Under the pieces are notes generated by a model, which saw nothing but the letters and a program-made list of their open reading frames with translations, was not told the origin of the DNA and made no database searches. A stretch of 64,000 nucleotides of DNA from Gymnogyps californianus. Taxonomy: Eukaryota > Chordata > Aves > Accipitriformes > Cathartidae. Numbering within the stretch: position 1 is the stretch's first letter; each line of letters opens with the position of its first letter. Below, piece after piece: positions 21,707 through 34,206 of the stretch. The translations under genes were made by a program, and so were the position numbers. The stretch lies in assembly GCF_018139145.2 (NCBI RefSeq), contig NC_059478.1, positions 26,939,001-27,003,000 on the forward strand, in the 5' to 3' direction.

Positions 21707-24700
21707 ACAAGGGGAGGAGTTAATTGCAATGTTAAGTCCAAATGGTTTGGACCAGACAAACACTTTTTAGCTCACAACCTGAGAATATACTCAAATTGAT
21801 TTCTATATCAAAGACTGAAGGTTTCAATTAGAGACGTTCAATAAAAGAAGAAAAAAGCCTGGCCTTTATTTAAGACAGGTTTGAAAGAGAGGCATGAAAA
21901 TGTGGAGACTGTGATGGGATCATCAGTTGTTGCAGGTATCATATGTCTGTGGTGATTCCTCTACTCAAGGAGTATCTGGGGGCAAGAAGACACTTTGCCT
22001 CTTAGAAATGCAAAGTGGCTCATCTTTGGCCATGAAGGGGTTGTGTTCTGTTCATTAAAGGAACCAAGCACCTTTCCGCAGGGAAACAAGTGACTTCTGC
22101 TGACTATGGAACTGACTTTCCCAAAGGACTGAATGGGCTATTCCATCCCTGTGGGTCCACAGGAGTGGGATGCTGCTGGGCAAGGCTTGGAGGGGAGCAC
22201 CATGGAGATCAGACAAGAAAGCATCAAGACATGCTGTTGTGGCACGGAATTGCTTGTTTTCGTGCCACCCAACACCAGCCCCATCACTCAGAGACTCCCT
22301 TAGCCTCATGGCTGCCTGAGCTCCCACCACAGAGAAGGGGAAGAGCCTTTCTGCCGGGTAATGAGGGAGCTTGGGTGATTACAGCCCCGCCAGCTGTGTC
22401 CACAGCTGGGTGGCACAAATCCTATTGAAAGTGTCCTAATTATATTATAACGTTACAGGCAATTAACTTCCCTGCTTCCACACACAGAGATTTCATTGAT
22501 GAGCCATTTCTATTTCTTTGATGCTCCCCTGGTGTTTGCTTTTGTTCTCTTTCCAGGATGGGGCCCGGATCAGGCCCTTTGTTATTAAATATGTCTGGCT
22601 AGAAAGTCCCCAAATGGATCAAAACAATCTTGATCAGTGGAAAGTTTTTGACATGGAGCTAGATTTTACAGTGTGCATGTGTGCCTGAAGTGTTTCTTCT
22701 GTGCAACGTTCAAATAGAGGGTTTATTTCACTTTAAGATCATAAAAAATGGAGTTATTTAATAGGGCCCTTGGTTGGGTAATTATGAAGCAAAGGAAAAG
22801 CAGACAATCCGCCCAGGGGGTGTGTGTGTTTTTTCTTCAGTGGTGTTAAATACTATTTGGATTATTCACTGAATAAACATTAAATAATGTAATTTGGAAA
22901 CCAGGTCCCATTAGGGATTTAAATGTGTAGTCTGTCACTGGTAAAGGATTAAGATATTAGTGTATTAATGTAATATCAAAAGCTGTGGATTCCTTCTGTG
23001 TTGCTTAAGTGCTTTCTGATCAAACATGTCCGAGTAGGTTTTGGGTTTTTTTTAATTGCTTGTTTCATGCTGTAATGAAAGAGAGGATGGGTATAGCACA
23101 GTGGTTTAGTTTGCCTGCTTAGCCTGAAACTCTACAAAACAGAGCCTGTAGGTCTACTCCACCATAGTCTGAGATTGGAGGAACTTGGCAGACCCAGACC
23201 TTCACCTTTGTTTGCAAAGAGCCCATCACGCTTTGGCATTGTAAAACTTCCTTTCGCTGCGTCTCCCTCCTCTGCTCCTGCTCCTTCCCCCAGTGCCATG
23301 TAAACGATGCTTTATGCTTTTGACGTTTCTGCTACGTTTCATTTTGGCGGTTTCTTGGGACAAGATGCTTCTACAAGGCACAAACAATGATGAGTAGACA
23401 TGGCTTTTCAGAGATTCAAAGGCTTTTGAGTCTGACTCAATCCTATATCGAGGCCAAGACTGGAAGGGAAGTTGAGAGGCCCTGGATGACACTTCAGAAG
23501 TTTCAGAACCTTTTTCATCTACAGCCCATTCTGGAAAAGGGTCTTGTATGAGTTCAGCGTGTGAGGCTATTTCTATCCCTGTGCAGAAGTATACAGCAGG
23601 TTGCCTGTGTTTATGCTGTTAGAGGTGGAAAATACAGCTTGATTTTGCAATAAGTCCTAACATTTACACCCTGGAGAGTTTGCAGATGTTGATTTCCATT
23701 GACCAGCAAGTCCTAGGTGTCTACAACAGAGTCACCAGAAACAGACTCTGCTAAAATGAGCTCCTGGGTTTAAAAATGCTTTCTTCTATTTTGTCTTTAT
23801 TCAGTTTACCTGAAGTGGCCATTGCTGTTCGCTAGGAAAACCCCAACAGCAGATATTTTGGAGAGGAGTCCAGAGACAGAAGCATATCAAGCCCTTCTTA
23901 AGCAATCTCTTCATGATTTGAGCACTTTGGATTCCTTTCCAAGTGTCAGACACTTTACTGCTGAAGGAGGGTGAAAGTGTGGGTTTGGCAAGTTGGCTTG
24001 GTTTTCATCCACTCAGGACCCAGGCTGAAAAGTGTATTACCAGGGCAAATATAAAAGAGCATGTGAGAAGAGAAAATATAAAATTATACTAGAAAAAGGA
24101 CCAAGACACTGATCTCATTGGAGACTCTAAATGAGTCGTAATGACGATGTTTTGTGAAACAGAGAGAAGGTACTGAGATTTATTCAGCTATGCTTTTTAG
24201 TAAAGACAGCTAAGCAAAAAATGTGTCCATCACAGAAGCATTTCCTTGTGAAATTGCCTTTGTTCTGAACTGAGCACATCCTATTGGCTTCTGAAGAAAC
24301 GCAAGGCTTAAAATAAAATGTATGTGTTTGTTTAAGCTGTGTCAGTGGCGAATCTAACCCAACAGTTCATCCAAGACAAAAAATGTGTGCTCTAAATCTG
24401 TGGACAGTCAAGCATTTTATTTTTGATAACCAGTCACTGTTTATTGTAATATACAGTAATGTTTTAAAAGGAACAAGAGTGTTCCTGCTCACTGGGTCAA
24501 TTCCAAGTACTGCATTTCAGCAAATGAAGCAGGAACTCAAGTTGATGAAATTTGCAAACAAATCCCCATGGAACCCTGTCCATTAAAAATTAGCTCTGAA
24601 TTAGATATTACAAACAGTACTGAAAAATAGTTTCTGTAGCTATTGTCTTGAAAGTCCTTGGTGTAATAAAAATTTCACATTTTCTGTAAACGAGGGGAAA

Positions 24701-25190
24701 AAAACAGAGTTGCTGGAAAACACTTCAGTTCACCTAATTGGAAAATATAATTCAAATATTCATAATGATTCCTCTTAAAAACAGACAAAAAGAACATTCT
24801 TGAATATTATTTTGGAAGCAAGCCAAAATATGCACTTGTCGTTACTATGGCAATAAGCAAAAAGCAGAGACAAAAACACCAGCAACAGCAAAAAAACCCC
24901 AGGTTTGAAAGCAACTTGCCATGTATGAATTATTTTTATGATCACAAACCCCTCGCAGCAACCAATTTACTGAGTATAAGTGATCTAATTGAGGGCAATC
25001 GTTGTCAGAGGGACCAAAAATATACTAGGCCTCCATTTTCATATTAAAATGCCGTGCCTTGGTTTAACATTTCCAAGTGGTTATTTTAGTCCTTTTTTAA
25101 AAAACAAAAGCCTGTTGAGGATAGGGTAACTCTGTTGACCAGTATATTATTGAACTTGTTTATCTCTGGGAAATGGGACCACCTGATCTC
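21707..25190. other. Noncoding DNA after the truncated provirus
   Basis: Recognisable retroviral sequence stops shortly after the array, somewhere between 21707 and about 21760. I could not find gag, pol, env, a polypurine tract or a 3' LTR. The rest is unique-looking. A pyrimidine tract and AG at 22556, followed by 43 open codons to a TGA at 22686-22688, mimics a terminal exon but is not recognised. The words ggatcaggccc there occur in old amniote repeats. Confidence 0.55.
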
Positions 25191-25197
25191 AATAGAG

Positions 25198-25273
25198 TTT
25201 TTCTTTTTTTGTTTTTTTTCTCCCTCCCCATCCCCCTTAACCCCCCTTCCCACCCCCTCCACCCCCACCTCCA
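25198..25273. repeat. Long polypyrimidine tract
   Basis: About 76 nt are almost entirely T then C, with only a few purines interrupting. It starts with T runs and ends in ccacccccacc-type C-rich sequence. A homopurine-homopyrimidine duplex of this length can adopt triplex or quadruplex structures. Confidence 0.8.
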
Positions 25274-27059
25274 ATTGCTTGAAACATTTCAGAATTAAAG
25301 CAGAAGAGGCTTGTTCTGCGGTTCTCACCTTTTGTCCTGAATAGCCTGGAAACAGAGGGACACTTTCCCCGTTGAAGTCTGGTGTAATTTCCCCTTGAAT
25401 GGGCTCTCATGATAAGAACAGGGGTCACTGGATGGGATGGTATGCAATAAAGCTTGTGATTGCATGGTTCTTCATCATCACAAAACAGCCCAACACTCTG
25501 CTTTATGATAGCACAATTGGCGCACACAATGGCTTGGGTAGAAAGCTAGAGAAACAGAGAGACGGGTATAGATACTAAGATGGAGATATCAGTCAAGCGA
25601 TTGTCCCTCTTGGTGTGTTTCAAGTGCTGAAATGTACAAGTGGCTGAGAACAGGGTCCCCAAACATTACACTGAAAAGCAGTGAATGAATAAAAAGGGAT
25701 GGCAGGAGTGGATGAATCTTGCCTATAGAATGCACCTTTGTGGTCAAATGTATAAGATAATATATAGCAGCTGTGTTATAAGCCAGCAAAGGGAATTGAA
25801 CTTACAAAGCACAGGCTTTCAATAGCTTCCCTTGTGGGAACACCAGAAGTTTAAGAGGTGGAGGAGGGCTTATTGCTGACTAACGCCCACGCTTAATAAT
25901 AGTTGTCTTGCTTGCATGCTGTGGAACCTATCCGTTGGGCCAGTTCCTAAAGTCCTTATTTACTGCTCCTAAGTGGGAGCTTTGATTGAGCAAAGGCTGA
26001 GTAAAACCTGGATAAAGACTCGGGAATTGGCTGTATGTGAAGTTGGTTACAGCAAGCCAGCATTTAGAGGGTCCAGTCCTGGAAGGGCTCGCAGTTCCCA
26101 TGGACTTAAACAGGAGCTGCAAGGGCTTAGTGTTAGAGGTGGTTTTAACAAATACTGGAACTTTTTAACATTAATACCAAAAGAGGAAACATTTTACCCC
26201 GTTTCTTCTTTCCAAAACTTTTATTAAAAACAAACCAAAGCACCAAAAAGCAGGCCTTCAGCTTGTCAGGAAAAATCTCTCCTTTCCTTCTTCTCCCCCC
26301 AGTTCCCTAAATCAGTGATAAATACTTTTTTATGAGCTCAGTCAGTACTGTGTGCATCTTGGCCCCACTAATCATTAGAAATTGCTGTCTAGCAATGCAG
26401 AATGAAAATCTTACACCATTTTTCTTTTGCAAATCTCCTTTCTAGCCTTCCTGGAAATCTTGTGTTGGTGGTGAGGGTGGGAGTGAGGTTAAGGGAAGGG
26501 TCTGTTAGAAGAGGAGTTACAATAACTCCTGAAGGGAGTTAAAATACTCTGCCTTTGAGTCAAATAGTGAGATATTCATGAAGGACCAACTGCTTTTCAA
26601 GACAAACAATAGAGGAGAAAAAATAGCAGTGGAGCATACTGCTTTCACACCAATGTAATTCACAAAAAGAGCTTTTAAAGTATGGTATATTGGCTTTTGT
26701 TCTGAGCAAATTTGATTGCAATAGATTTCTACTAAGATTAGCTGAAAACTCTTCAGTTTCAGAAGTGAGCTGATAGAAAGGGTTTGTCCTGGACTAATCT
26801 CAAGACCAAAGACAAGGTCTTGCACATAAGCACAGAATAATAAAATTGCTACATCCCGCTAACTGCTGTACATAAAAAAGGATTGCAAGTGTTTAAAGGT
26901 GTCTCCTTTATGTAAAATCTGGTCATGTACTAGTAAAGATGTTCTGTGTTCAGTGATCTACCAACCTGCCAATATCTGGTTGAATCTCCCAATTTGTCTA
27001 TCTGTAGCTCTTCTGCATATCTACAAATGGATACAGCTGTAACAACATATTTCTAGTTC
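25274..27059. other. Noncoding DNA with ancient repeat scraps
   Basis: Strings at about 25365-25440 (gttgaagtctggtgtaattt) and 25975-26020 (gggagctttgattgagcaaa) resemble the 'ttgaagtcaatgg' and 'gggagttttgcctgagtaa' words of very old amniote LINE/SINE relics. No gene was recognised. Confidence 0.4.
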
Positions 27060-27214
27060 CTAGTTGTCGTGGTTTAACCCCAGCCAGCAACTAAGCACCA
27101 CGCAGCCGCTCACTCACTCCTCCCCCCACCTCCAGTGAGATGGGGAGGAGAATCGAAAACAAGCAAAACTTGTGGGTTGAGATAAGAACAGTTTAATAAC
27201 TGAAATAAAAACTA

Positions 27215-27242
27215 AAATATAATAATAATAATAATAATAGTA
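27215..27242. repeat. ATA trinucleotide microsatellite inside LTR-B
   Basis: The run aataataataataataatag lies within the transcribed part of LTR-B, between its poly-A signal and its TATA box. The other three copies lack it, so it expanded after insertion or in a separate lineage. Confidence 0.85.
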
Positions 27243-27382
27243 ATGAAAAGGAAGATAACAAAGAGAGTGAAATATAACCCAAGAAAGACAAGTGATGCAC
27301 AATACAATTGCTCACCACCTGCTGACCAATGCTCAGCCAGTCCCTGTGCAGTGATCCGCCCCTCCTGGCCAACTCCCCCCAG

Positions 27383-27405
27383 CTTATATACTGGACATGA
27401 CGTCA
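27383..27405 (-). promoter_or_regulatory. LTR-B core promoter: perfect CRE and TATA box
   Basis: TGACGTCA at 27398-27405 is a perfect palindromic cAMP-response element. TATATAAG on the minus strand lies just downstream in the direction of transcription (27383-27390). The other three LTRs have this CRE with its central CG mutated to CA or TG. Confidence 0.75.
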
Positions 27406-27668
27406 TATGGTATGGAATATACCTTTGGCCAGTTTGGGTCAGCTGTCCTGGCTGTGTCCCCTCCCAACTTCTTGTGCCCCTCCAGCCTTCTTGCTGGCTG
27501 GGCATGAGAAGCTGAAAAATCCTTGACATAGTATAAACACTACTTAGCAACAACTAAAAACATCAGTGTGTTATCAACATTATTCTCATACTAAATCCAA
27601 ACCACAACATTATACCAGCTACTAGGAAGAAAACTAACTCTATCCTAGCTGAAACCAGGACATTAGTC

Positions 27669-30600
27669 CTCTTTTCTGGCCTGTAGGAGAAAATATCTTG
27701 CCTGGGATATGAATTATGGGCTACTGTTTTGCTATTATAATTTTTGATTGAGTGAAAGTTTCATGGATGCACAGAAATCGTTGAAGGTTGGTCAGTTTAA
27801 AGAAGTTGATTTCTCATTTGGTTTTGTGGGTGCTGAGATCCTCCAGCAGTTGTTCACCCTTGTGGAATTTCATAGTCTATATTTGGCTTCTGTGTCAAAG
27901 ATTTGTTTTGTTCATGTGTATCTTTGTTCACCACCTTTTTGTCTAGCTGAACTTTGAGATGGCAAGATGTCACGATAGGAAAAGTGTTGCCTCAGGTAGA
28001 AAAGAGCATTTCCAATATGAAATTATCATCAGACAGCCTGAAGTGACTTCTTTTGGGGTGATATATTTTTGCAACAAAGGAGCCATAAGCTCCAAAACCT
28101 GCAGGTGTTTTTGGAATAGAATAGAAGAGGTTTACTCTGTTCTTTACCAGGTCTGCAGCAAGTTCTGCTTATAGTGCAACTGCTAGTTCGCAGCTGCAGT
28201 GTATGTTTTGAAGAGTCCTTTCCAGGTATCAACAGGTCTTATGTTGTGTTGAGCGGGAAAGAAACCCTCCATGTCGCTCCTCATGTCCTCGTGGGACCCT
28301 AGTAAAGTGGGCTAGATCTTAGTGGGCCTTTTGACCTTAGTGCATCCCTAATGGGGCAAAACGTTCATTCCCCAGGCAACATCCTCCTGTGGAGGAACAC
28401 ACAGAAGGTGCTATCACAGAGGAGGGTTCCCTGTGCCCAGCATGCTAGGAGCTTCTAGGAGAGGTGGACATGAAGTCAGGGGAGTGCACGGTTTGTCAAA
28501 CTTAGACTTCGGCTTTCTCTGGAATACCTGGGAGAATATGGTGATGCATTTTTTTAAGAGATGGTCGTGTGGTCAAGGATCTTGCCAGTTTATTAATGCT
28601 TTTTACTTTATAGTCATAAAGGGACATATAAATTGCAACAATTATACAGTGTGTGTTTGGGTGAATGTAACTGTAGGTTAACGTAAATATGTGTATGATG
28701 GATATATGCTATAGTTTATGTCTCCAAGAATAAACATCCCAGTCTGAAATTTGATAGGGCAACTGTTATACAACAGAAAGGCAGTTCACTTTTCTGATTT
28801 CTGCTGTTTTCTTCTAGCAATGATTATATGACTAAAATGAGTTAAATAAGGACTCAAACATACATAATTTCCAGGATTCTCACTTTTCTGGAAGACTTCA
28901 AATACATTAAATCATCTGTGATGTAAAGATTTGTGCAACTTCCTCTTGGAAGTCGTTGTGGTTGTCAATTTAAACACAGGTTTTCAGGAAAAGATATCCA
29001 TTTATCTCAGTTGAGTATATTTGAAAAAACCCACCTTGATTTCCCTTGGTTGAGGTGGGAATTCTTAGACTGATCATTATTGTTTACCTGCTGTTTTGCA
29101 GCTGGAGAAAAATAATTAGTTCTTCTGGCAAAAGGAAGAATATCTTTTAATCTCAGTGAAAAGTGTTACAGAAAACACTTCTTTAGATGAGGGAAAAATT
29201 TTATATGATACAATGTAATCATTTTCCTAGTACACATTTCATTGGGAAGCAGTCATTCGCAGCTATTTTTTTGCAATCATGATTGAAATACATTTCTGAA
29301 AACATACTTAAGTAAAAAGAAACAATAACGCCCCACAACACGTATAGTGTCTTAGGCTTTGAAAAATACTGAGGTCTGGATAGCTTATGTTCTTACCTCT
29401 TTCTGTACATCTGTTCTCTGTGGACCTGGTCCAGAGCTGACAGGGCAAAGCTGACTCCCACCACACAGGTTGTGTTCACAGCATCTTGTGAAGTCAGAGC
29501 ACATTACACTGATCCCTGTACCTCAGAGGGGTGTTGTCAACGCAAATTTCTACCAGTGCAACATTCTGAAAATGAACAGTTCTGAAAATTTTGTTTTCCA
29601 AGGCAGCCTGTGGCCAACCCAAGCCAGAAAAGCTTCATACTTTCTCAAAACACAGAAGGACTTTGGACCAGAGTCTGAGTATGATTCAGTGGAGAAACTG
29701 CTACTGGACATGAATTGCTGCTCATTTGTGTTTTCTAGAGACAAGTTTGAACTGTGAAAGTTGGCTTCAGACTTCAAATCTTTCAAGAAAGGAGAGCATT
29801 TATATCCTTCCCAAATCTGTGTCTGATTATTCTCAAGTTTTTTATCATTTTTATCAGGGTAGAAATTAATTAAGACAGGAGGACTTTGATCTTGTGGCAG
29901 ACAATCCTTAAAACAACATCAGTGCGATGATATATATAATCAATGGCCATACTGCAAAATAATAGAATAAATACAGCTGCACATATACACATACAAACAG
30001 CATATTTTGTTTCATGTATCATATATATTTTGTACTCAGAATATGTATCTAAACTTGAATCTTAAATAATACAAAAAGCCACAAAAATCAGTTCCTCAAA
30101 AATATTTGGCTTCAATAGAACCATTTGTCCAAAACAATTAGGACAAGCAACAAAAAAAGTACTTTGACCTACATGGACTGAATGCAAGAGGAACCATTAC
30201 TGGAGAAAGCAATTTGAATGGAAGATTTTGGGGGATGATATAAAATAAGAGCAGAGGAAGAAAATATGGAATGAAACAAACTAAAACGTCAGCTTGGGAG
30301 AGCAGAGTGCTGCCAGCCAGACCACACTGCTGGCCAGACATCATCTTAAATAGATTATTCGAACAAATATTAATTTGAGTTGCTAGGATGGAATATCTGG
30401 TTTAACTGTTAGAAAGCACTGTATTAATGTGCAATCCAGTGATTAATAACAAATGTACTCCCACAGAACAAAATGTTTAAAATGAAGGAATGTCATATGA
30501 AACGCTTGCAAGGAGTTGGGATATGCTTGCTCCAAAGGGTTTCAAAGCCAGCCCAGGACTCACAGACTGTGTGGTCATACTGGGTTTGCCTCGATGCTGG

Positions 30601-32385
30601 CAACCTATCCGAGGCTGGGAGCATCACCAAAATAGCCATTTTAACTGGCTCAGTGATGAGGAAATCTAGCCTTCTGCCTTCCTACCTTGTCAGGATCTCA
30701 GACTGAAGGGGAGAAAAGGGAAACAAGAGAAAAAGGCATGGGGTGGGGTGGAGAAAGATGCCTCATGATAGAAGGTGAGTGTGAAGGATAAAACCAGTGC
30801 CCTTTTAGGTAAATATTAATATTTCACTTAACTTCCAGGCACCGGCTTTTGAACACCAGTTTATGGTCAGAGGATGCAAAACGAGCTTAAGCCAAGAGAC
30901 AAGGTTAGATTGTTGGTGGCATTAGAGGCTTCACTCAGCCCTCGTTCTCTAAGTATCGAAATTTGCTGCTGAAATACCTAGAGGTGACTTTTTTGGTCCT
31001 CATGAGTGATGTACCCTCCTTGAAGAACCTAAGCTCTCTGGGGAGGTGACTGAAGTTACTATGTCGTATCTGCTTTTGATTCCTTACTCAAAATATCAGA
31101 TACTCTTTCCTACTAGGGTTAATTTGGGACAGTTTATAGCATAAAATCCAAGTGAGGCCCCAGTTGGCACCTTTGGACCTGTAGGAAAGTCCCTCAGCCA
31201 CTCTACTACTCTCTTTCCTTGCTGAGGAGGAGAAGCATCACTGGGCTGTTCTGACCTAGTCCTGAGACCTCAGACTGGGTGGTAGGAGCTAGCAGGAACC
31301 CATCAAATCCTTCCTCAGCCTCGTGATATGGACCTCTTCTCCTTCCTGCTCCAGCCATGGAATCTCCTGTGTGTTTTGTGAGGGAGGCAGATCATCTTTG
31401 TCACTAAAGTGGAGCCATCAAGCAGGCTGGTGAGTACTGGGTCAAGAAAAATGAAGCACCACCCAAATTACAAAATCTGTGTGTGCAAAACCAAAGAAAA
31501 CCCTCTTTGCAAACAGAGGCCGCCTTTCAAAGCAAAATTCCTCAGCAGGGGCATTCAGTATGAAAAGAGCATTTTAGGTAACGGTCCTTAGAGGGAAATG
31601 TGTCTGGTTTAAAGTCGAGCATGCCCCCTGGGGTTACCTGATGCTTCCAATTTTTCTCCCTCCCAATAAAAGATCTGAGCAGCTTCACATGTGAGCTTAA
31701 AAGAGGGGAGTTGATGGAATAAGCTCAAGAGACATCATGTTGTTTTTCTACGTGATGTTTTATCTGAAGAGTCCAAAAAAGATATCCAAGTATTTTTTTT
31801 TAATTTTTTTAAGCTGGAAAGAAGCTTCGATTGTATTTCAGTTCCTTTAATTATTTTGTCTAGCAGTGAGATCAAAGGCCTAGGTCTCAAAAGGAATCAG
31901 TCCTGGGCCAAGCACTCCAAAGTGGGTGCTCCAACTTCATAAAAAAATACCATATTTAGTCATCTAACTTAGTCTGCTCTTCAGAAATGCTTGGGCCTGC
32001 TGCTCCCTCGCCAGACATTGTAAGCTGGCCCAAGATTATCAGATGACATGTGCTGAATGAGTACCAAGTACTTACGAGCCTTTTTTTCTGTGGGTTTATT
32101 TGGGGTAGTCCTAGATAATCCTGCGGGGTTGCTGTTTTCTGTTTTTCAGTATCAACTTAGTCTCTTTCTGGTCAGGTCTCTGTAGGGGTGGATGTGAGTG
32201 AAGGATTGGAGGGAGGTAGGGGAAACAACAATTTTCCAATTTTGTTTGCCGATGTGGCATGCAGTTTTTAGATAATGCTTTTATATGGCTCGCTTTTCCG
32301 TACCTCCTCTGTCCCTGCATTTGTTACTCTTTGTGAGCACGAATAAATGGAGCCTCTGGAAGGACCTTGCAGGAGGATAATGCCG
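27669..32385. other. Unique noncoding DNA
   Basis: No exon or recent transposon was recognised in 4.7 kb. Open frames are all under 110 codons and unrelated to known families. Stretches near 28690-29340 and 29930-30110 are AT-rich. A donor-like gtgagt occurs at about 30776 but lacks a supporting coding frame. Confidence 0.5.
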
Positions 32386-32389
32386 TTAA

Positions 32390-32650
32390 CAACAGTTTAG
32401 GAAACAGAGGCTCACAGAATTGAGGGCAACTTCCCAATTTACAAAGTGGGCCTTATAGGTCATACGAGGGATTCGCTGTGGGGCTGACCATGGGGTTATG
32501 CACTGAACTTCAGGCTGCCACACTTGAAAAGGTGGGTCTGTACGACTCACTAAGGTTACTCAGGAAATCGATAGCAGAGTCAGGATACAAGAATCCAGGT
32601 CTCTGGGCTCCCATTCCTGTAAAAAAGTCTATAAATCTAATGCCAAAATC
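32390..32650 (-). repeat. MIR-like ancient SINE fragment, minus strand
   Basis: Words of the reversed MIR core appear in order: ggaaacagaggctcacagaa near 32400, then ggttactcaggaaatc, gcagagtcaggatacaagaa and ccaggtctctgggctccc at about 32552-32612. They correspond to 'gaaactgaggcacagag', 'gtaagtggcagagccgggat' and 'cccaggtctgtctgactcc'. The middle is badly decayed, so this could be two fragments. Confidence 0.5.
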
Positions 32651-33732
32651 ACCAACATCCATCACAAAGAGCTTATCTCTTGAGTTGCACGAGGTATAAG
32701 GAGGACTGCCATAGAAAGGAAGCAAAGGAGCTGAACTCTTATCTGGGATCCAGTATTCCTGTCTTCTCCCCATCCCAGATCTCTTCCAACTGGGCTGGGT
32801 ATTTCCCACCTCCCTGTTCTTTCTGTGGCCATCACTGGCCTCAGTAATTTCCATGTCATTTCTGTCTCTCAGGGGTGCCGTGGCTTCTGCATCCCGTACT
32901 GCTCCTTCACCACATATTTCATGTCAAGCTCCTTCTGGAAACCCCATGGGTTTTGCAATACTTAGGCATCAACCATCAGCCCGTAGTGTAATGAATCCCC
33001 TGCAGCACTTCCTTCTCTAAGCAACTGTCTACAAATCCATCATATTTGGCCCATATTTTAAGGCTTAATTTAAAGGGGAGGCAGGAGGGCTCTAGTCTGT
33101 GCACCGGGATTGACACTGGTAATGCCCAATAGGGGCTGAAAGGAGGCTCTCTGCACATCCTCTGTGGGCTTGTGGGGGCTAGATGAAACCTAAATTATGA
33201 GTCTGATAATAAAAAAGCTTTTCCCCTGGGGATGCCTGTTTGTCTGCGGGGAGGGGAACCATCTTTATTTGTTACCTGCAGAGCTGAGGTTGCCCCCACA
33301 CTCTGACTGTACAGAGCAAGAGGGAAAACACAGCTCCATAAGCTCCAAACTTTCTTCAATTTCCTTCTTGTGTGCCTCAAAAAACATCAGGGTATGGGCA
33401 TGATCTCCAGGGACTGGGAGATAGCGATCTCCAACATCTGTGGCGGCATGAGGAGCTGCCAGCAGCCCCACAGGCCCCAGGGGAGCTGTGGGCGCAGGTT
33501 AGGACTGATTTGGGCTCCCTGTTGAAGGTAGCCATGATGGCAGGTGCAGTTACTGCCCTCACAGCTTGGAGCAGCAAACCCTTCCCCAGAGGCATCCTGC
33601 AGCTGATCTGTCCTGCTGCAGCTCCCAGCCTGATGTATTACTTGAAATCAACATTATTGACGTTACAGTGCCGAGTGGCAAGCTCTGGAGGTGTAAAAGC
33701 AAACGGGTCTCCTGTCCATCGACCCCTACTGG
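32651..33732. other. Unique noncoding DNA
   Basis: No gene or repeat was recognised up to the LTR at 33737. An open frame running to 33854 reads into the LTR and is not supported. Confidence 0.5.
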
Positions 33733-33995
33733 AAGGTGTGCTGGTTTTGGCTGGGATAGAGTTAATTTTCTTCATAGTAGCTGGTATGGGGCTACGTTTT
33801 GGATTTGTGCTGGAAACAGTGTTGATAACACAGGGATGTTTTAGTTACTGCTGAGCAGTGCTTACACAGAGTCAAGGCCTTTTCTGCCTCTCACCCCACC
33901 CCACCAAAGAGGAGGCTGGGGGTGCACAAGAAGCTGGGAGGGGACACAGCCGGGACAGCTGACCCCAACTGACCAAAGGGATATTCCATACCATA

Positions 33996-34018
33996 TGATG
34001 TCATGCTCAGCATATAAA
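33996..34018 (+). promoter_or_regulatory. LTR-C core promoter: decayed CRE and TATA box
   Basis: TGATGTCA at 33996-34003 has the central CG of the CRE changed to TG. TATAAA follows at 34013-34018. The spacing equals that in LTR-A. Confidence 0.7.
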
Positions 34019-34200
34019 GCTGGGGGAAGAAGAAGGAGGTGGGGGTGATGTTCAGAGTGATGGTGTTTGTCTTCCCAAGTAACCATTATGCATGATGGAG
34101 CCCTGCTTTCCTGGAGATGGCTGAACACCTGCCTGCCGATGGGAAGTACTGATGAATTCCTTGTTTTGCTTTGCTTGCGTGAGTGGCTTTTGCTTTACCT

Positions 34201-34206
34201 ATTAAA
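34201..34206 (+). terminator. LTR-C poly-A signal (ATTAAA)
   Basis: This is the same hexamer and surrounding sequence as in LTR-A, marking the R region of this solo LTR. Confidence 0.65.

Larger units (their letters stand above)
27065..27663 (-). mobile_element. Solo LTR, minus strand (LTR-B)
   Basis: This 599-bp LTR of the same family reads TGTCGTGG...CCAGGACA on the plus strand, so it is transcribed leftward. The flanks are ctagt (27060-27064) and ttagt (27664-27668), a 5-bp target-site duplication with one mismatch. No internal sequence adjoins it, so it is a recombined solo LTR. It is the most diverged of the four and carries an expanded ATA run (about 27215-27242) between the TATA box and the poly-A signal, but it is the only copy with a perfect CRE. 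TATATAAG reads on the minus strand at 27383-27390 and ATTAAA at 27192-27197. Confidence 0.9.

Noticed and set aside
21900..22430. Possible gag/pol remnants after the array
   Set aside because: None of the frames showed a motif I could tie to retroviral proteins, so the element is ended near 21706-21760 with an uncertain boundary.
22557..22688. Pyrimidine tract plus AG followed by 43 open codons
   Set aside because: An open run of this length is common by chance, no donor or upstream exon is visible, and the ggatcaggccc wording occurs in ancient amniote repeats.
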